From NCBI GenBank assembly GCA_018857735.1, contig JABMCL010001586.1, positions 372,001 through 436,000 of the forward strand: a stretch of DNA of 64,000 nt, written 5' to 3'. Numbering within the stretch: position 1 is the stretch's first letter; each line of letters starts with the position of its first letter. Below, in pieces: positions 33,075 to 45,799 of the stretch. Both the position numbers and the translations under genes were made by a program. The stretch is from Alviniconcha marisindica (taxonomy: Eukaryota > Mollusca > Gastropoda > Provannidae). The notes under the pieces were generated by a model. That model was given only the letters and a program-made list of their open reading frames with translations, had not been told where the DNA came from and made no database searches.

Positions 33075-34210
33075 AAACAGCTCCGAGAGCAGCGTCACTT
33101 CCGGCAGCTACTCCATTCCGCTTGTAGTTCTCACTGTTCGTCACTCCGCTTGTCGTTTTCACTGTCAGCGTCACTTCCGGTCCCTACTCCATTCCGCTTG
33201 TAGTTCTCACTGTTCGTCATTCCGCTTGTCGTTTTCACTGTCAGCGTCACTTCCGGTCCCTACTCCATTCCGCTTGGAGTTCTCGCTGTCAGTGTCATTC
33301 CGCTTGTATTATCAGTGCCCCTTCCGGCCACTATCCCATTCCGTCTGTAGTTGTCACTGTCGTTTCCAGCCCCTGTTCCATTCCGTCTGTACTTGTCACT
33401 GTCGTTTCCAGCCCCTGTTTCATTCCGTCTGTAGTCACTGTCGGTTCCTGCCCCTGTTTCATTCCGTCTGTAGTCGTCACTGTCGTTTCCGGCCCCTGTT
33501 CCATTCCGTCTGTAGTCGTCACTGTCGGTTCCGGCCCCTGTTTCATTCCGTCTGTAGTCGTCACTGTCGGTTCCGGCCCCTGTTCCATTCCGTCTGTAGT
33601 CGTCACAGTCATTTCCGCCCCTGTTTCATTCCGTCTGTAGTCGTCACTGTCGTTTCCGGCCCTTGTTCCCTTACGTCTATAGTTGTCACTGTCCGCGTCA
33701 CTTTGGCCCCAACTCCATTCCGCTTGTAGTTGTCACTGTCGGCGTCACTTTGGCCCCAACTCCATTCCGCTTGTAGTTCTCGCTGTCTGTCATTCCGCTT
33801 GTAGTTCTCGCTGTCTGTCATTCCGCTTGTAGTTCTCGCTGTCTGTCATTCCGCTTGTAGTTCTCACTCTCAGTGTCATTTCCGGCGCCTGCCCCATTCT
33901 GTTTGCAGTTCTCAGTGTCAGCGTCACTTCCAGCCCCTACACCATTCCTCCTGTAGTTCTCGCTGTAGTATCGTTTTTGAGCCCTCCTCCATTCCGTTTG
34001 TAGTTCTCACTGTCAGTGTTACTTCCGGGCCATACTCCATTGTACTGTCAGTGTCACTTTCGACCCCGACTCCATTCTGTTTGTAGTCCTCTACTGTCAC
34101 TGTGTCAGTGTCACTTCTGACCCCTACTCTATTCTGTTTGTAGTCATCTACTGTCAGTGTCACTTCCGACCCTTACTCCATTCTGTTTGTAGTCCTCCCT
34201 GTCAGTATCA
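33075..34210. repeat. Compound 40-45-bp minisatellite
   Basis: About 25 units sharing CATTCCG-TTGTAGT-TCACTGTC with variable middles, falling into at least three subtypes (33080-33300, 33330-33670, 33700-34200). The 227-codon plus-strand frame across it is low-complexity and not a gene. Confidence 0.9.
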
Positions 34211-34464
34211 CCAGTCGCTGTTGAACTGTCGTCGTCGTCCTACATGCATATCGGGTCTTACCCGACATGCCAGACTTCCTTGACTCATCGGGTCAGTCCT
34301 CCTTGTTTCCCATTCTCTACAATCCCTGCCGGCCACAGGGAACTATCGTCTGAGTTCGGCAATGGCGCAAGGAAGCCGGTAAATCTCAGTGTCGGCTTGC
34401 CCCCCCCCCCGGATTGCCCTGAGTGTCTCAGTACACATGCGCTGATTAACTCGGTGTGCACAGC

Positions 34465-34495
34465 TTGGTCGCAGGTTCAAACCACGAGATTCCTG
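34465..34495 (+). repeat. Isolated B-box-like string
   Basis: GCAGGTTCAAACCACGAG resembles the T-arm of a tRNA or SINE head. The rest of a tRNA is not apparent. Confidence 0.25.
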
Positions 34496-35127
34496 TGAAC
34501 AAGGTCAGTGCGCGATCGCTCAAAAAACTTGGCTAACACTTTCAGTTGTTTAATTTGTAAACAATATACGAGAATAGTCTAGTCTGCACGGGCATACGCT
34601 TGTGAGGAGGTCCGGCTCAAATCAGGATTTCTTTGTCTTCCTCTTACTTGTCTTAGGCTGAAAGCCTGTCCGAGAGAAGAACAAGGACTGGTGAAGCAAA
34701 AATGTTGTCGCGCGAGGACGATGAAGGAAACGCGACTGCCCAAAAATGCAGTTTGAAAAAGTCTATTTTTTTCTTAGTACCAGTTATTCATATTATTGTA
34801 TCCATCTGCTGTATCTGTGAGTGTAACTTTAAAAAAAAGAGGCAGTTATTTACAATGTAAAAGCCCACTGCTAGTGTCCGCTAAAAGCGTGTCTGGTGGT
34901 CACGGTCAGGTTGACAGCCTATTGTTCTCCAAACTCCTCCCCAGTGGTTTTAAACTAAGTTGAAACTGCGTCAGAACCAATCAGTGGCAAGCTTGGAAGA
35001 TGGACTCGCTTTGTTTATCTTCATTAATAGCTGCGTGATTATTCCAGCGTTTAAAACGTTACGTCAGAGAGGAAATTATTATGCTAAGTTTGATTCTGCT
35101 CTGTGTGTGTGCGAAAGAAGTATAGAT

Positions 35128-35149
35128 GGGGGGGGGGGGGGGGGGGGGG
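35128..35149. repeat. Poly-G run, 22 bases
   Basis: Uninterrupted G run about 80 bases upstream of the GC-rich open frame at 35232. Confidence 0.9.
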
Positions 35150-35231
35150 ATTCTTGGAAATAGAATCGGCTTTTGACAGGGAGAAACGTTTTTGTTCCAT
35201 TGTAAATTGCATGTACAAGGCTGACTGGACA

Positions 35232-35453
35232 ATGGAGGCGACGAAGTGTTGGAAGTGGGCTGAAAATGAAGCATCTGATGGGAGCCCCAGCTCTCCCGTG
35301 TGTAACGTGCCAGACGTGCCAGTGCCAGCTTTCCCTCCCTGCCCTCACAACCCGCCAACCTTTCTTCCTTTGCTCCCGACCACCCAGCCAAGTTCTCTCC
35401 CTCGCGGCTGCGAGCAATCAAATCGTGCTAATTTGTCAACCGCTAATCTGGAG
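35232..35453 (+). CDS. Speculative alternative first exon of liprin-alpha
   Basis: An ATG in the context GACAATGG opens 74 codons, starting MEATKCWKWAENEASDG and continuing Pro/Ser-rich. It ends in CTGGAG at a GTAATT donor (35454) in phase 0, the phase needed to join liprin exon 2 (ELATVTKEL). It is GC-rich within AT-rich intron 1. The peptide has no coiled coil and no liprin signature, and a second long frame covers the same bases on the minus strand, so chance is the leading alternative. Confidence 0.15.
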
Positions 35454-35689
35454 GTAATTTGAGCTAGGCTTTAACACTTCTTCTGTTTCGAGGCCGGCCG
35501 TGCGCTTTCCTTTTCACTTTTCAATAGGCAACTGATTCACCATTCACTTGTTTCTGCGTGAGTAAATTTTTCTTCTCCTGGGAATGAAATGATGATGACT
35601 ATTAGACCTCCTGGTTTGTACTGTGGGACTGAGTGAAGTGTACGGTCTTAGCTGTGGGATGGCTTCAGATGATGGTGGTGACCTGTGGT

Positions 35690-36270
35690 ACGGACAGAAC
35701 CAGGAAGTGCCAGAGGACCAGATTACCTGTAGTGTGATGTAGACAGAACCGGGAAGGGGCAGAACCAGATTACCTGTAGTGTGATGTAGACAGAACCGGG
35801 AAGGGGCAGAACCAGATTACCTGTAGTGTGATGTAGACAGAACCGGGAAGGGGCAGAGCCAGATTACCTGTAGTGTGATGTAGACAGAACCGGGAAGGGG
35901 CAGAACCAGATTACCTGTAGTGTGATGTAGACAGAACCGGGAAGGGGCAGAACCAGACTACCTGTAGTGTGATGTAGACAGAACCGGGCAGTTCCAGAGC
36001 CAGATTACCTGTAGTGTGATGTAGACAGAACCAGGAAGGGGCAGAACCAGATTACCTGTAGTATGGTGTAGATAGAACCGGGCAGTGCCAGAACGAAATT
36101 ACCTGTAGTATGGTGTAGATAGAACCAGGCAGTTCCAGAGCCAGATTACCTGTAGTGTGATGTAGACAAAACCGGGAAGGGACAGTACCATATTATCTGT
36201 AGTGTGATGTAGACAAAACCGGAAAGGGACAGAACCAGATTACCTGTAGTGTGGTATAGACAGATCGGGG
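35690..36270. repeat. 47-bp minisatellite
   Basis: Twelve or so units sharing CAGATTACCTGTAGTGTGAT, GTAGACAGAACCGGGAAGGG and GCAGAACC. The central units are nearly identical and the outer ones more diverged. Confidence 0.95.
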
Positions 36271-36534
36271 AGGGGGCAGACAGTAACCCCCCGACCCCCC
36301 CACCCCCACCAGCCCAGTCGCGTTTATTTTCCTGGAGATGACGTGTGGTGCAGGTGGAACCGGGAAAGGGCCGAACCAGCAGATTACCTGTGGTGTAAAT
36401 TATGCAGAAACAGTGCCCATGAGGAGCTGATGTCACGAGCCAGTTTGAATATCGATTTATTTTCTATTTGTATCAGCAAGTGAGAACGATTGTTAACTGA
36501 CCGTCGTCCGTGTCTCTCAGCGGGGCATCCTGTT

Positions 36535-36800
36535 GTGAGTGTGTTCCTTACTCTGTGCGGGGCATCGTTCAGTGGCCGTGGGGCCCTCACTGTCTGCGGG
36601 GCATCGTTCAGTGGCCGTGTGTCCCTCACTGTCTGCGGGGCATCGTTCAGTGGCCGTGTGGCCCTCACTGTCTGCGGGGCATCGTTCAGTGGCCGTGTGT
36701 CCCTCACTGTCTGCGGGGCATCGTTCAGTGGCCGTGTGGCCCTCACTGTCTGCGGGGCATCGTTCAGTGGCCGTGTGTCCCTCACTGTCTGCGGGGCGTG
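36535..36800. repeat. 39-bp minisatellite
   Basis: About seven units of GGGGCATCGTTCAGTGGCCG followed by TGTGTCCCTCACTGTCTGC, with alternating GTGTCC and GTGGCC subtypes. A period divisible by three leaves several frames open on both strands; none is judged coding. Confidence 0.95.
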
Positions 36801-37744
36801 CTGTTATGACTGTGTCCGTGCAAAGAAGGCAGTATGTTGTGTGGTCCTGTATGGCGTAAAGCGGTATGCAGACACCTAAACACATGCTACATCTCATCTG
36901 TTTGCCACAGTAAGCTGCTTTCCCAAACGATTTTATTCCGTGTCTAAAAAGGAGAAGCGAAAAAAGACTACTACTTATCAGTTAGTAAAAGGATACAACT
37001 GTGGCCCTAGCCCTTCAATGGCAGAGTGTGCCGTGTGTCTATCTCATCGTCGTCAGACTTTCGGGGATCATCGGTGGCCTCAACCTTCGAGTCCACCCCT
37101 CTCCAGACTTGAGTGTGCGCCTGTGGTACGTGTCGAGGTCATCACCGAACATTGTGTACTTAGCTGACTCAACTGTGACCCGATGGCTAACGGCTTTAAC
37201 CTGCACTTGGATTTACACTTGAGAGGCTTGGATTACATTGTCAGCCGTTTGAAACGTGCCGACGAGAACGGCTTGCGGAAATTTGTGCAAGTATGTGGAT
37301 TTGATGGATCATGGATTGGTTTGGTTTGTTGACTGGATAGTTTGGCTGATGGATTTTTAAGATATAATTTGTGTTCCTCCCCGTCGCCGACTTTCCCCGC
37401 GTGGAGGGGGTGTGTGTGTATGATGGGGAGGGGGGGACCACGTTATTTTTCTTTATGGGACACAGTATGCCAGCTTCTTCTCTCTTCTTTAAAAATTGTT
37501 GTTTTGTTTTGTTTTCCAGGGCAACACACACAAACACTCAGTCTCTCTCTCTCTCGCCATCTCCCCACCCCCCACCCCGCCTCTACCACACCCCACTTCC
37601 AATCTGTCTTGTTTTAATTTTGTTTTGGTTCACAGCATGCAGCGTTCAGTGAAACCAAACCTTGCATTACATGCTGATTCTCTTGAAGGTGCATGCAATT
37701 GCACATCAAAGTACTTGCCGTACTTCAACTCGCTTTGGATACAT

Positions 37745-38470
<726 letters not shown>

Positions 38471-38737
38471 TTAACTTACCAGTTGCATTATTTTTCTACT
38501 GTTTAAAGTTGCAATGTAATTTGACATTGGCGCTTTTCTGACAGTTTCTGACATTGGTGCATTTCTGACAGTTACGGCTGGCCGTCGTTTTTGTCATAAT
38601 ATGCTTCAGTGCATGGTCACAGTTCACTAATCTTTAAGAGTGTGAAATTGTCTGTTGTGCTGACAGTTTTACAAAATTCGCGTGCCGGTCGCAAAAACGG
38701 CGTTAAAAGTGTTGCTTTTACCACTGACCTCGTTCCA

Positions 38738-38850
38738 AAGAAACTTCTGGCTGGATGCCTCGCACGTGGCTCAAAGAAACTTCTGGCTGGATGCCTCGCA
38801 CGTGGCTCAAAGAAACTTCTGGCTGGATGCCTCGCACGTGGCTCAAAGAG
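38738..38850. repeat. 36-bp triplicate
   Basis: Three perfect tandem copies of AAAGAAACTTCTGGCTGGAT plus GCCTCGCACGTGGCTC. The perfect identity suggests a recent expansion. The 93-codon open frame through it is not otherwise supported. Confidence 0.95.
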
Positions 38851-38912
38851 GTTTCGAGCGACTATAACAGCAAGACAGTTTGGAGTATGAAGAAAGATTG
38901 TTAGACTGCGTA

Positions 38913-39100
38913 ATTAATAATAATAAATATTTATAAAGCGCGAACCTCTAACATCAAAGTAGAGCTCGGCGCGCCGTACAAAATTTCAAAATATATAATT
39001 TATAAACTAACTATGAGACAACTCAAGCGGAGAATGACATTAACAATGACTACAAACAATTAAAATAACAAGAAACAAAACAGCTGAAACCTAATTATAC
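38913..39100 (-). repeat. LINE 3' tail fragment on the minus strand
   Basis: The minus strand ends GCGCTTTATAAATATTTAT then (TTA)n, close to the tail at 37745-37790. Only 3' UTR sequence is recognisable. Confidence 0.55.
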
Positions 39101-39204
39101 ACACTCGCGTGCACGCACACACAGCACGTGAGTCAACTGAAATAACTTAAAGGCAAGTTGCAGCGGTGATCTGCTTGCAGTAGTAGGTTTTTAAACAGAT
39201 GGTT

Positions 39205-40240
39205 GCATCGCTACCGGACGACTGCAGCTGTTTCTGACCTATCTTCATCGCTACCAGACGACTGCAGCTGTTCCTGACCTATCTGCATCGCTACCAGGCG
39301 ACTGGAGCTGTTTCTGACCTATCTGCATCGCTGACAGACGACTGGAGCTGTTTCTGACTTATCTGCATCGCTACAAGACGACTGGAGCTGCTTCTGACTT
39401 ATCTGCAGCGCTACAAGACGACTGCAGCTGTTTCTGACCTATCTGCATCGCTACAAGTACAAGACGACTAGAGCCGTTTCTGACCTATCTGCATCGCTAC
39501 CAGACGACTGCAGCTGTTCCTGACCTATCTGCATCGCTACCAGACGACTGCAGCTGTTTCTGACCTATCTTCATCGCTACCAGACGACTGCAGCTGTTTC
39601 TGACCTATCTGCATCGCAACCAGACGACTGCAGCTGTTTCTGACCTATCTGCATCGCTACCAGACGACGAGCTGTTTCTGACCTATCTGCATCGCTACAA
39701 GACGACTAGAGCCGTTTCTGACCTATCTGCATCGCTACAAGACGACTAGAGCCGTTTCTGACCTATCTGCATCGCTACCAGACGACTGGAGCTGTTTCTG
39801 ACCTATCTGCATCGCTACAAGACGACCAGAGCCGTTTCTGACCTATCTGCATCGCTACCAGACGACTGGAGCTGTTTCTGACCTATCTGCATCGCTACCA
39901 GACGACTGGAGCTGTTTCTGACCTATCTGCATCGCTACAAGACGACCAGAGCCGTTTCTGACCTATCTGCATCGCTACAAGACGACTAGAGCCGTTTCTG
40001 ACCTATCTGCATCGCTACCAGACGACTGGAGCTGTTTCTGACCTATCTGCATCGCTACAAGACGACCAGAGCCGTTTCTGACCTATCTGCATCGCTACCA
40101 GACGACTGGAGCTGTTTCTGACCTATCTGCATCGCTACCAGACGACTGGAGCTGTTTCTGACCTATCTGCATCGCTACAAGACGACCAGAGCCGTTTCTG
40201 ACCTATCTGCATCGCTACCAGACGACTGGAGCTGTTTCTG
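39205..40240. repeat. 40-bp minisatellite
   Basis: About 26 units of CTGCATCGCTACCAGACGAC followed by TGGAGCTGTTTCTGACCTAT. ACCAGAG/ACTAGAGCC variants alternate with ACTGGAGCT in the right half, forming a higher-order pattern. Confidence 0.97.
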
Positions 40241-41046
40241 ACCTAGCCCCCGAATAACGCCCCGGCAGATGGAGCGTGAAATCACTGTCACACACACGCG
40301 GAACAGATTTGAGTCAGTAACAATTACTGCTGGCACCATCCCTGGACTGAGAAGAATAAGTTCTGGCATTGTCCAGAAGCGTTAGCTTGAGCAGATCTCA
40401 CGCGCAAAATGTCCTGCAGTTTGTCCAGACACAGTACTGAACTTGGTCATTATCCAAATGACCCCATGCTATTAGAAGCGGCGGAGGCAACCATTTGTGA
40501 CAATATCGCTTTTGATTTGTTTCAGTATTCAAACAATTGAATTTCTTCTGCTCGAATTTTGTCACATACGGTGAAAAAAAGTTAGTGTTATAATGAAAAG
40601 TGTACCTCTTGGAATCACTCGTGCGTTAATCTTATATTCCGTATGTTAATCTCTTACCTCTTTGCTGGATTAAATGTAAGGGACAGCATTGTAAGGCTAA
40701 CCGTCAGCGTATTGTGATGAGTCATTGTTAGGCTAAATGTGTATTGTACCGAGTCTTCCTGTTTAGCTCCTTGTAATTTAAATTGTTTGTAGTCAATTGT
40801 TATGACGTTTTCCGCCTGAGGTGTCTCAGCGTGGATGTAGTTTATATGTTCAAATGTTCTACAGCGCGCCTAGCTCTATTTTTGTCCTCGAGGTCCACGG
40901 GTTATAAATATTTCATTCTTCTTCTTCCTCTAAAAATAAGGCGTACATTACTGCGTAACCATTTGGTTCACGCGACCGTACTGAAAACCAGCAGGAAGGC
41001 TTTCTTTTCTATGGAAATATACATTATAAGAGCACACACGTATGCA

Positions 41047-41201
<155 letters not shown>

Positions 41202-41508
41202 TTCGTCGCCAGATCCGGAATAACTGTAGCTGCGAACTCCAAGAAGTCTGCATCATAATTTGCCATGCACAACCGTGTGTGAGCAGGTGATAGGAAGAGG
41301 TTCAGACGACAGGCTGCTTTAGGTCTGGACTAGACGGCCCAGTGGCTGGCACCAGCACGTTGATAGCCCGAGCCACGCTCTCGTCTGTGTGCTTGACCGG
41401 CAAACCTGTCTGCGAGTAGGCTACACTAATCGTCGTGGGTGTAGGTGTATGGCTGTGCTTCTAGTTTGACGTAGTCATTATGCCAGCAGAACTCTCTCTG
41501 TGTGTATG

Positions 41509-41520
41509 CGCGCGCGCGCG

Positions 41521-41603
<83 letters not shown>
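41509..41603. repeat. Compound GC-GT-GA microsatellite
   Basis: (GC)n of about 12 bases, (GT)n of about 40 and (GA)n of about 40 in succession. The alternating purine-pyrimidine part could adopt Z-DNA. Confidence 0.95.
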
Positions 41604-41607
<4 letters not shown>

Positions 41608-42028
41608 TCCAAGGAAGTTTATTTGACATTTGGACCTGTAAAAGAAAAGAAAAATTGTAAAAAATCGATTTGTTTCGAGAGAACTCGCAGTCAGACTCAA
41701 AAACTGTTTTACAAGGATTGTAGTTTAGGTTCATTCAGTCCAACAGCTAGCCCTTGCTAAGGTACTGATGAATAAGGTAAAAGAAAATAATAATAACAAT
41801 AATAAAAATTGCAAAGCATCATATATCATGGAGAAATTAGTGAAGATTTATACATGAAGCATAAAAACATCCGCACAAGACATGCATGTTCACAGCACGA
41901 GACGCACAGTCCCTACTTTGCTCAGTCATACATGTATGAGCATACAAGCAGCAAATAAGGCAGTAGATTGCTAAATTCATATCAGCTACTGTTACTAATA
42001 GCAAGCAGCAGCAGCAACAACAAAACCC

Positions 42029-42053
42029 GGGGGGGGGGGGGGGGGGGGGGGGG
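42029..42053. repeat. Poly-G run, 25 bases
   Basis: Uninterrupted G run following CAGCAGCAGCAACAACAAAA. Confidence 0.9.
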
Positions 42054-42314
42054 TCATCAATTTGGTCATACATGTTTTTGTATGAATGCATGCAGGTGTA
42101 GATAAATGGCATCAACAAGGAAACAGCTTTTAAGAGCTGTTACCACACCCTGGTGAGCTTCTCCTGGGGCTGCGCTTCCTCGTCGCTTCCATTGCAGCAC
42201 CTCTGCTGCCGTCTGTTGCGGGGACCACTGGCATTTGTATTACACAACTGAGTCAGCGCTGCAGCCGTGTATCGGCCACTTGTGTGTACCTACATACACG
42301 ACTACACTGGCGTT

Positions 42315-43360
42315 CGCTAATCTGTATAGAGCTCTACCACAGCCACACACGACTACGCCATCTGGGTGTTCCATAACTAGTACAGAACTTTACCACAGCC
42401 ACACACGACTACGCCATCTGGGTGTTCCATAACTAGTATAGAACTTTACCACAGCCACACACGACTACGCCATCTGGGTGTTCCATAACTAGTACAGAAC
42501 TTTACAACAGCCACACACGACTACGCCATCTGGGTGTTCCATAACTAGTACAGAACTTTACCACAGCCACACACGACTACGCCATCTGGGTGTTCCATAA
42601 CTAGTACAGAACTTTACCACAGCCACACACGACTACGCCATCTGGGTGTTCCATAACTAGTACAGAACTTTACAACAGCCCCCCGACTACGCCATCTGGG
42701 TGTTCCATAACTAGTATTTAGAACTTTTTACCAAAAACAGCCACACACGACTACGCCATCTGGGTGTTCCATAACTAGTACAGAACTTTACAACAGCCAC
42801 ACACGACTACGCCATCTGGGTGTTCCATAACTAGTATAGAACCTTACTACAGCCACACACGACTACGCCATCTGGGTGTTCCGTAACTAGCATAGAACTT
42901 TACCACAGCCACACACGACTACGCCATCTGGGTGTTCCATAATTAGTACAGAACTTTACAACAGCCACACACGACTACGCCATCTGGGTGTTCCGTAACT
43001 AGCATAGAACTTTACCACAGCCACACACAACTTCGCCATTTGGGTGTTCCATAACTGTTACAGAACCTTACCACAGCCACACATGACTACGCCATCAGGG
43101 TGTTCCATAACTGTTACAGAACTTTACAACAGCCACACACGACTACGCCATCAAGGTGTTCCATAACTGTTACAGAACTTTACAACAACCACACACGACT
43201 ACGCCATCTGGGTGTTCGATAATTATTACGAGATTTTGCAACAGCCACACACGACTACGCCATCTTGGTGTTCGGTAACTATACAAAACTACAACAGCCA
43301 CACACGACTACGCCATCTTGGTGTTCGATAACTATACAAAACTTTACAACAGCCACACAA
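42315..43360. repeat. 56-bp minisatellite
   Basis: Eighteen or nineteen units of CCACAGCCACACACGACTAC, GCCATCTGGGTGTTCCATAA and CTAGTACAGAACTTTA. Identity falls towards the right end, where CTGTTACAG and TTGGTGTTCGATAAC variants appear. Confidence 0.97.
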
Positions 43361-43569
43361 AATACCTCTCCAGACCTTCGAGCGATGCGTGAATGATTGG
43401 AGTGAGTTACCGACCCGTACAACTGGTCTGGAATGCGCTTATTGTCTTGTGATTTTGTTTATTCGTGAACCGTTCGCACAGGTATTATTCATTGTTGCAT
43501 TGATTTTTTTTCTTACCCTCCCATTTTGCGGGGCTGGGGGTTGGCATGGGTACATAATGATTGTTCATG

Positions 43570-43650
43570 ATGGAAATGGTGGTTACTAGTACGTCAGATG
43601 GTGGTTACTAGTACGTCAGATGGTGGTTACTAGTACGTCAGATGGTACCC
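43570..43650. repeat. 22-bp triplicate
   Basis: Three copies of GGTGGTTACTAGTACGTCA-type units with no mismatches in the core. Confidence 0.9.
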
Positions 43651-43737
43651 TTGAACATGTGGGTGAGGAGTGTTGCAACATGTGGATGGGGTGTGTTACA
43701 GATTGTTGGAGGGGAATGTTCTGTAACAACAACAACA

Positions 43738-43795
43738 TACTACTACTACTACTAATAATAATAAAGAGGATTTCTAGAGCGCCCATCTACCGCAC
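43738..43795 (-). repeat. Retroelement 3' tail fragment
   Basis: (ACT/AAT)n followed by GGATTTCTAGAGCGCCCATC, matching 25665-25745 and inserted in the 23-bp array. Confidence 0.5.
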
Positions 43796-43822
43796 ATGAG
43801 GGGGCGGGGTGTGTTACAACGT

Positions 43823-43844
43823 GGGGGGGGGGGGGGGGGGGGGG
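43823..43844. repeat. Poly-G run, 22 bases
   Basis: Uninterrupted G run inside the 23-bp array. Confidence 0.9.
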
Positions 43845-44686
43845 CTGGTTACAGCATTTGGGTGAAAAAAGCACACTGGAATGTTACATGTCAGTGGGGT
43901 GTGTTACAAGTTGTGGGTGGGGTGTGTTCCAACTTGTGGATAGTAAGTTTTACAACTTGTGGGTGGGGTGTGTTACAATTTGTGGGTGGAGTGTGTTACA
44001 ACTTGTGGATGGTGTGTTTTACAACTTGTGGGTGGGGTGTGTTACAACATGCGGATTGGGAGTGTTGCAACTTGTGGATGGGGTGTGTTACAACATGTGG
44101 GTAGGGTGTGTAACAACTTGTGGGTGGGGTGTGTTACAACTTGCGGATGGGGAGTGTCACAACTTGTGGATGAGGAGTGTTACAACTTGTGGGTTACTAC
44201 TTGTGGGTGAAGAATTTTACAACTTGTGGATGAGGTGTGTTACAACTTGTGAGTGGGATGTGTTACTACTTGTGGATGAAGAGTGTTACAACTTGTGGAT
44301 GAGGAGTGTCACAACTTGTGGATGAGGAGTGTTACAACTTGTGGATGAGGAGTGTCAACTTGTGGATGAAGAGTGTTACAACTTGTGGATGAGGAGTGTC
44401 ACAACTTGTGGATGAGGAGTGTTACAACTTGTGGATGAGGAGTGTTACAACTTGTGGGTGGGATGTGTTACTACTTGTGGATGAAGAATTTTACAACTTG
44501 TGGATGAGGAGTGTTACAACTTGTGGATGAAGAATTTTACAACTTGTGGATGAGGTGTGTCACAACTTGTGGGTGGGGTGTTACAGGTTGTGGGTGGGGT
44601 GCGTTACAAGTTGTGGATGAGGAGTGTGCGAATGCCGTATGTTCATCACCTCGGTGACAGTTGAGACAAATCTGGTAGACTACGAG

Positions 44687-44689
<3 letters not shown>

Positions 44690-44727
<38 letters not shown>
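44690..44727. repeat. GT microsatellite
   Basis: About 19 GT units ending in a short G run. Confidence 0.95.
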
Positions 44728-44729
<2 letters not shown>

Positions 44730-44779
44730 GGGGGCATATAGCAAAACTCCAGTTTTCACGCTTGCTGAAGTTGTTGGCT

Positions 44780-45180
44780 CCCTCGCCTCCCTTACCAGTT
44801 TGTTAGGTTACGTGCAGCGTAAAGTGTGACGTAGGACTGGCGCCCTTAAGTGGAAACCAAGCCGCCAGACTGTTGGATCAGTAATGGGCCCCCAGCTGGC
44901 CCTCCTCAGCCTCGGACAGCGCGCCCTTTGCTGCACCGAACTCCTTGGCACGTGCGGGCTGACAGTGGCCTGGTGAAGGACGCCCGGTCTCCTAGGTCAG
45001 GTTCCTGTCGCCGCCCCAAACCGTCCTACTTACTGCTGAACTCGTCGGCTTTCACCTCCTCGCCTTTGATGACGCGTGCGCTGGACTAGGCCGGCTAGGG
45101 AGGCTGGAATAAGGCGGGCGGCAGAAGTTCATTGATAGTGCTGAGCAGCTTCAGAGCCGTGTGAACAGGGAGGTGAGCCT
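44780..45180 (+). promoter_or_regulatory. GC-rich island in intron 1 with a donor-like site
   Basis: CpG and GC content rise sharply here. CAGGGAG-GTGAGC at 45166-45178 is a good 5' splice site at the right end, so this could be an internal promoter with a non-coding first exon. The 79-codon open frame from 44850 is not in a usable relation to that donor. Inference only. Confidence 0.2.
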
Positions 45181-45618
45181 GGGCTCTCATTCCCTCTTCC
45201 GTTCTTCCCCCGTCCCTAATAAGTCATTCGGTTTTTGTGAACGTAAAGCAACGCGAAAGAAAGAAAGAAGTGCTGAGCAAAGGGGCAAAAACGCTAAGTA
45301 ATCAGTTTTCATGACTTACAGACTTACGGACGTCACTCGGTGTATTTAACGTTTCTTCACTCTGTGATCACTTTTACGCCCACCCGCCGCCATAACGAAG
45401 TGGAATCACCGTGTCCGTCTGCCCGGGTATATATTTGTTGAATCGTTCAAAGTTTTGTAAGCAAGCATGGTGTGACAGTGTACCGTCAGGGGCCGGAGTG
45501 TCGTGCGAAACCATTGCCTCGCTGTCTTCAGGTCACGGTCACAAGGGCTTAAATACTGATTTCTGAACTAATGAGTTTTCCACAACCAAAATTTGGTTTG
45601 ATGGTAGATCATGGGGTT

Positions 45619-45636
45619 GGGGGGGGGGGGGGGGGG
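45619..45636. repeat. Poly-G run, 18 bases
   Basis: G run shortly before the 46-bp array. Confidence 0.9.
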
Positions 45637-45799
45637 ATAAAGAGGCAGACCACAAAGGAGAACTTTGAGGAGTGGTGGCTAACACTGTAACAGTCCCAAT
45701 CCAAGGAGACAACCTGTGAAAATGGCCGGGAGGGAGGTGAAGGACGAGGGGAGAAAGATGGACGAGTGGGAGGACCTAACGATGAACAGATGGAACTGG

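Larger units (their letters stand above)
43660..44620. repeat. 23-bp minisatellite
   Basis: About 38 units of GTGTTACAACTTGTGGATGA plus GGA or GGG, with TGGGTGGGG and TGGATGAGG subtypes concentrated left and right respectively. Interrupted by a poly-G run and, near its start, by a retroelement tail. Confidence 0.97.

Noticed and set aside
33046..33729. 227-codon Ser/Cys/His-rich plus-strand frame
   Set aside because: Entirely low-complexity minisatellite; equivalent frames are open on the other strand.
43858..44325. Cys/Trp-rich 155-codon frame
   Set aside because: A 23-bp array translates as a 23-residue repeat in all frames; not a metal-binding protein.
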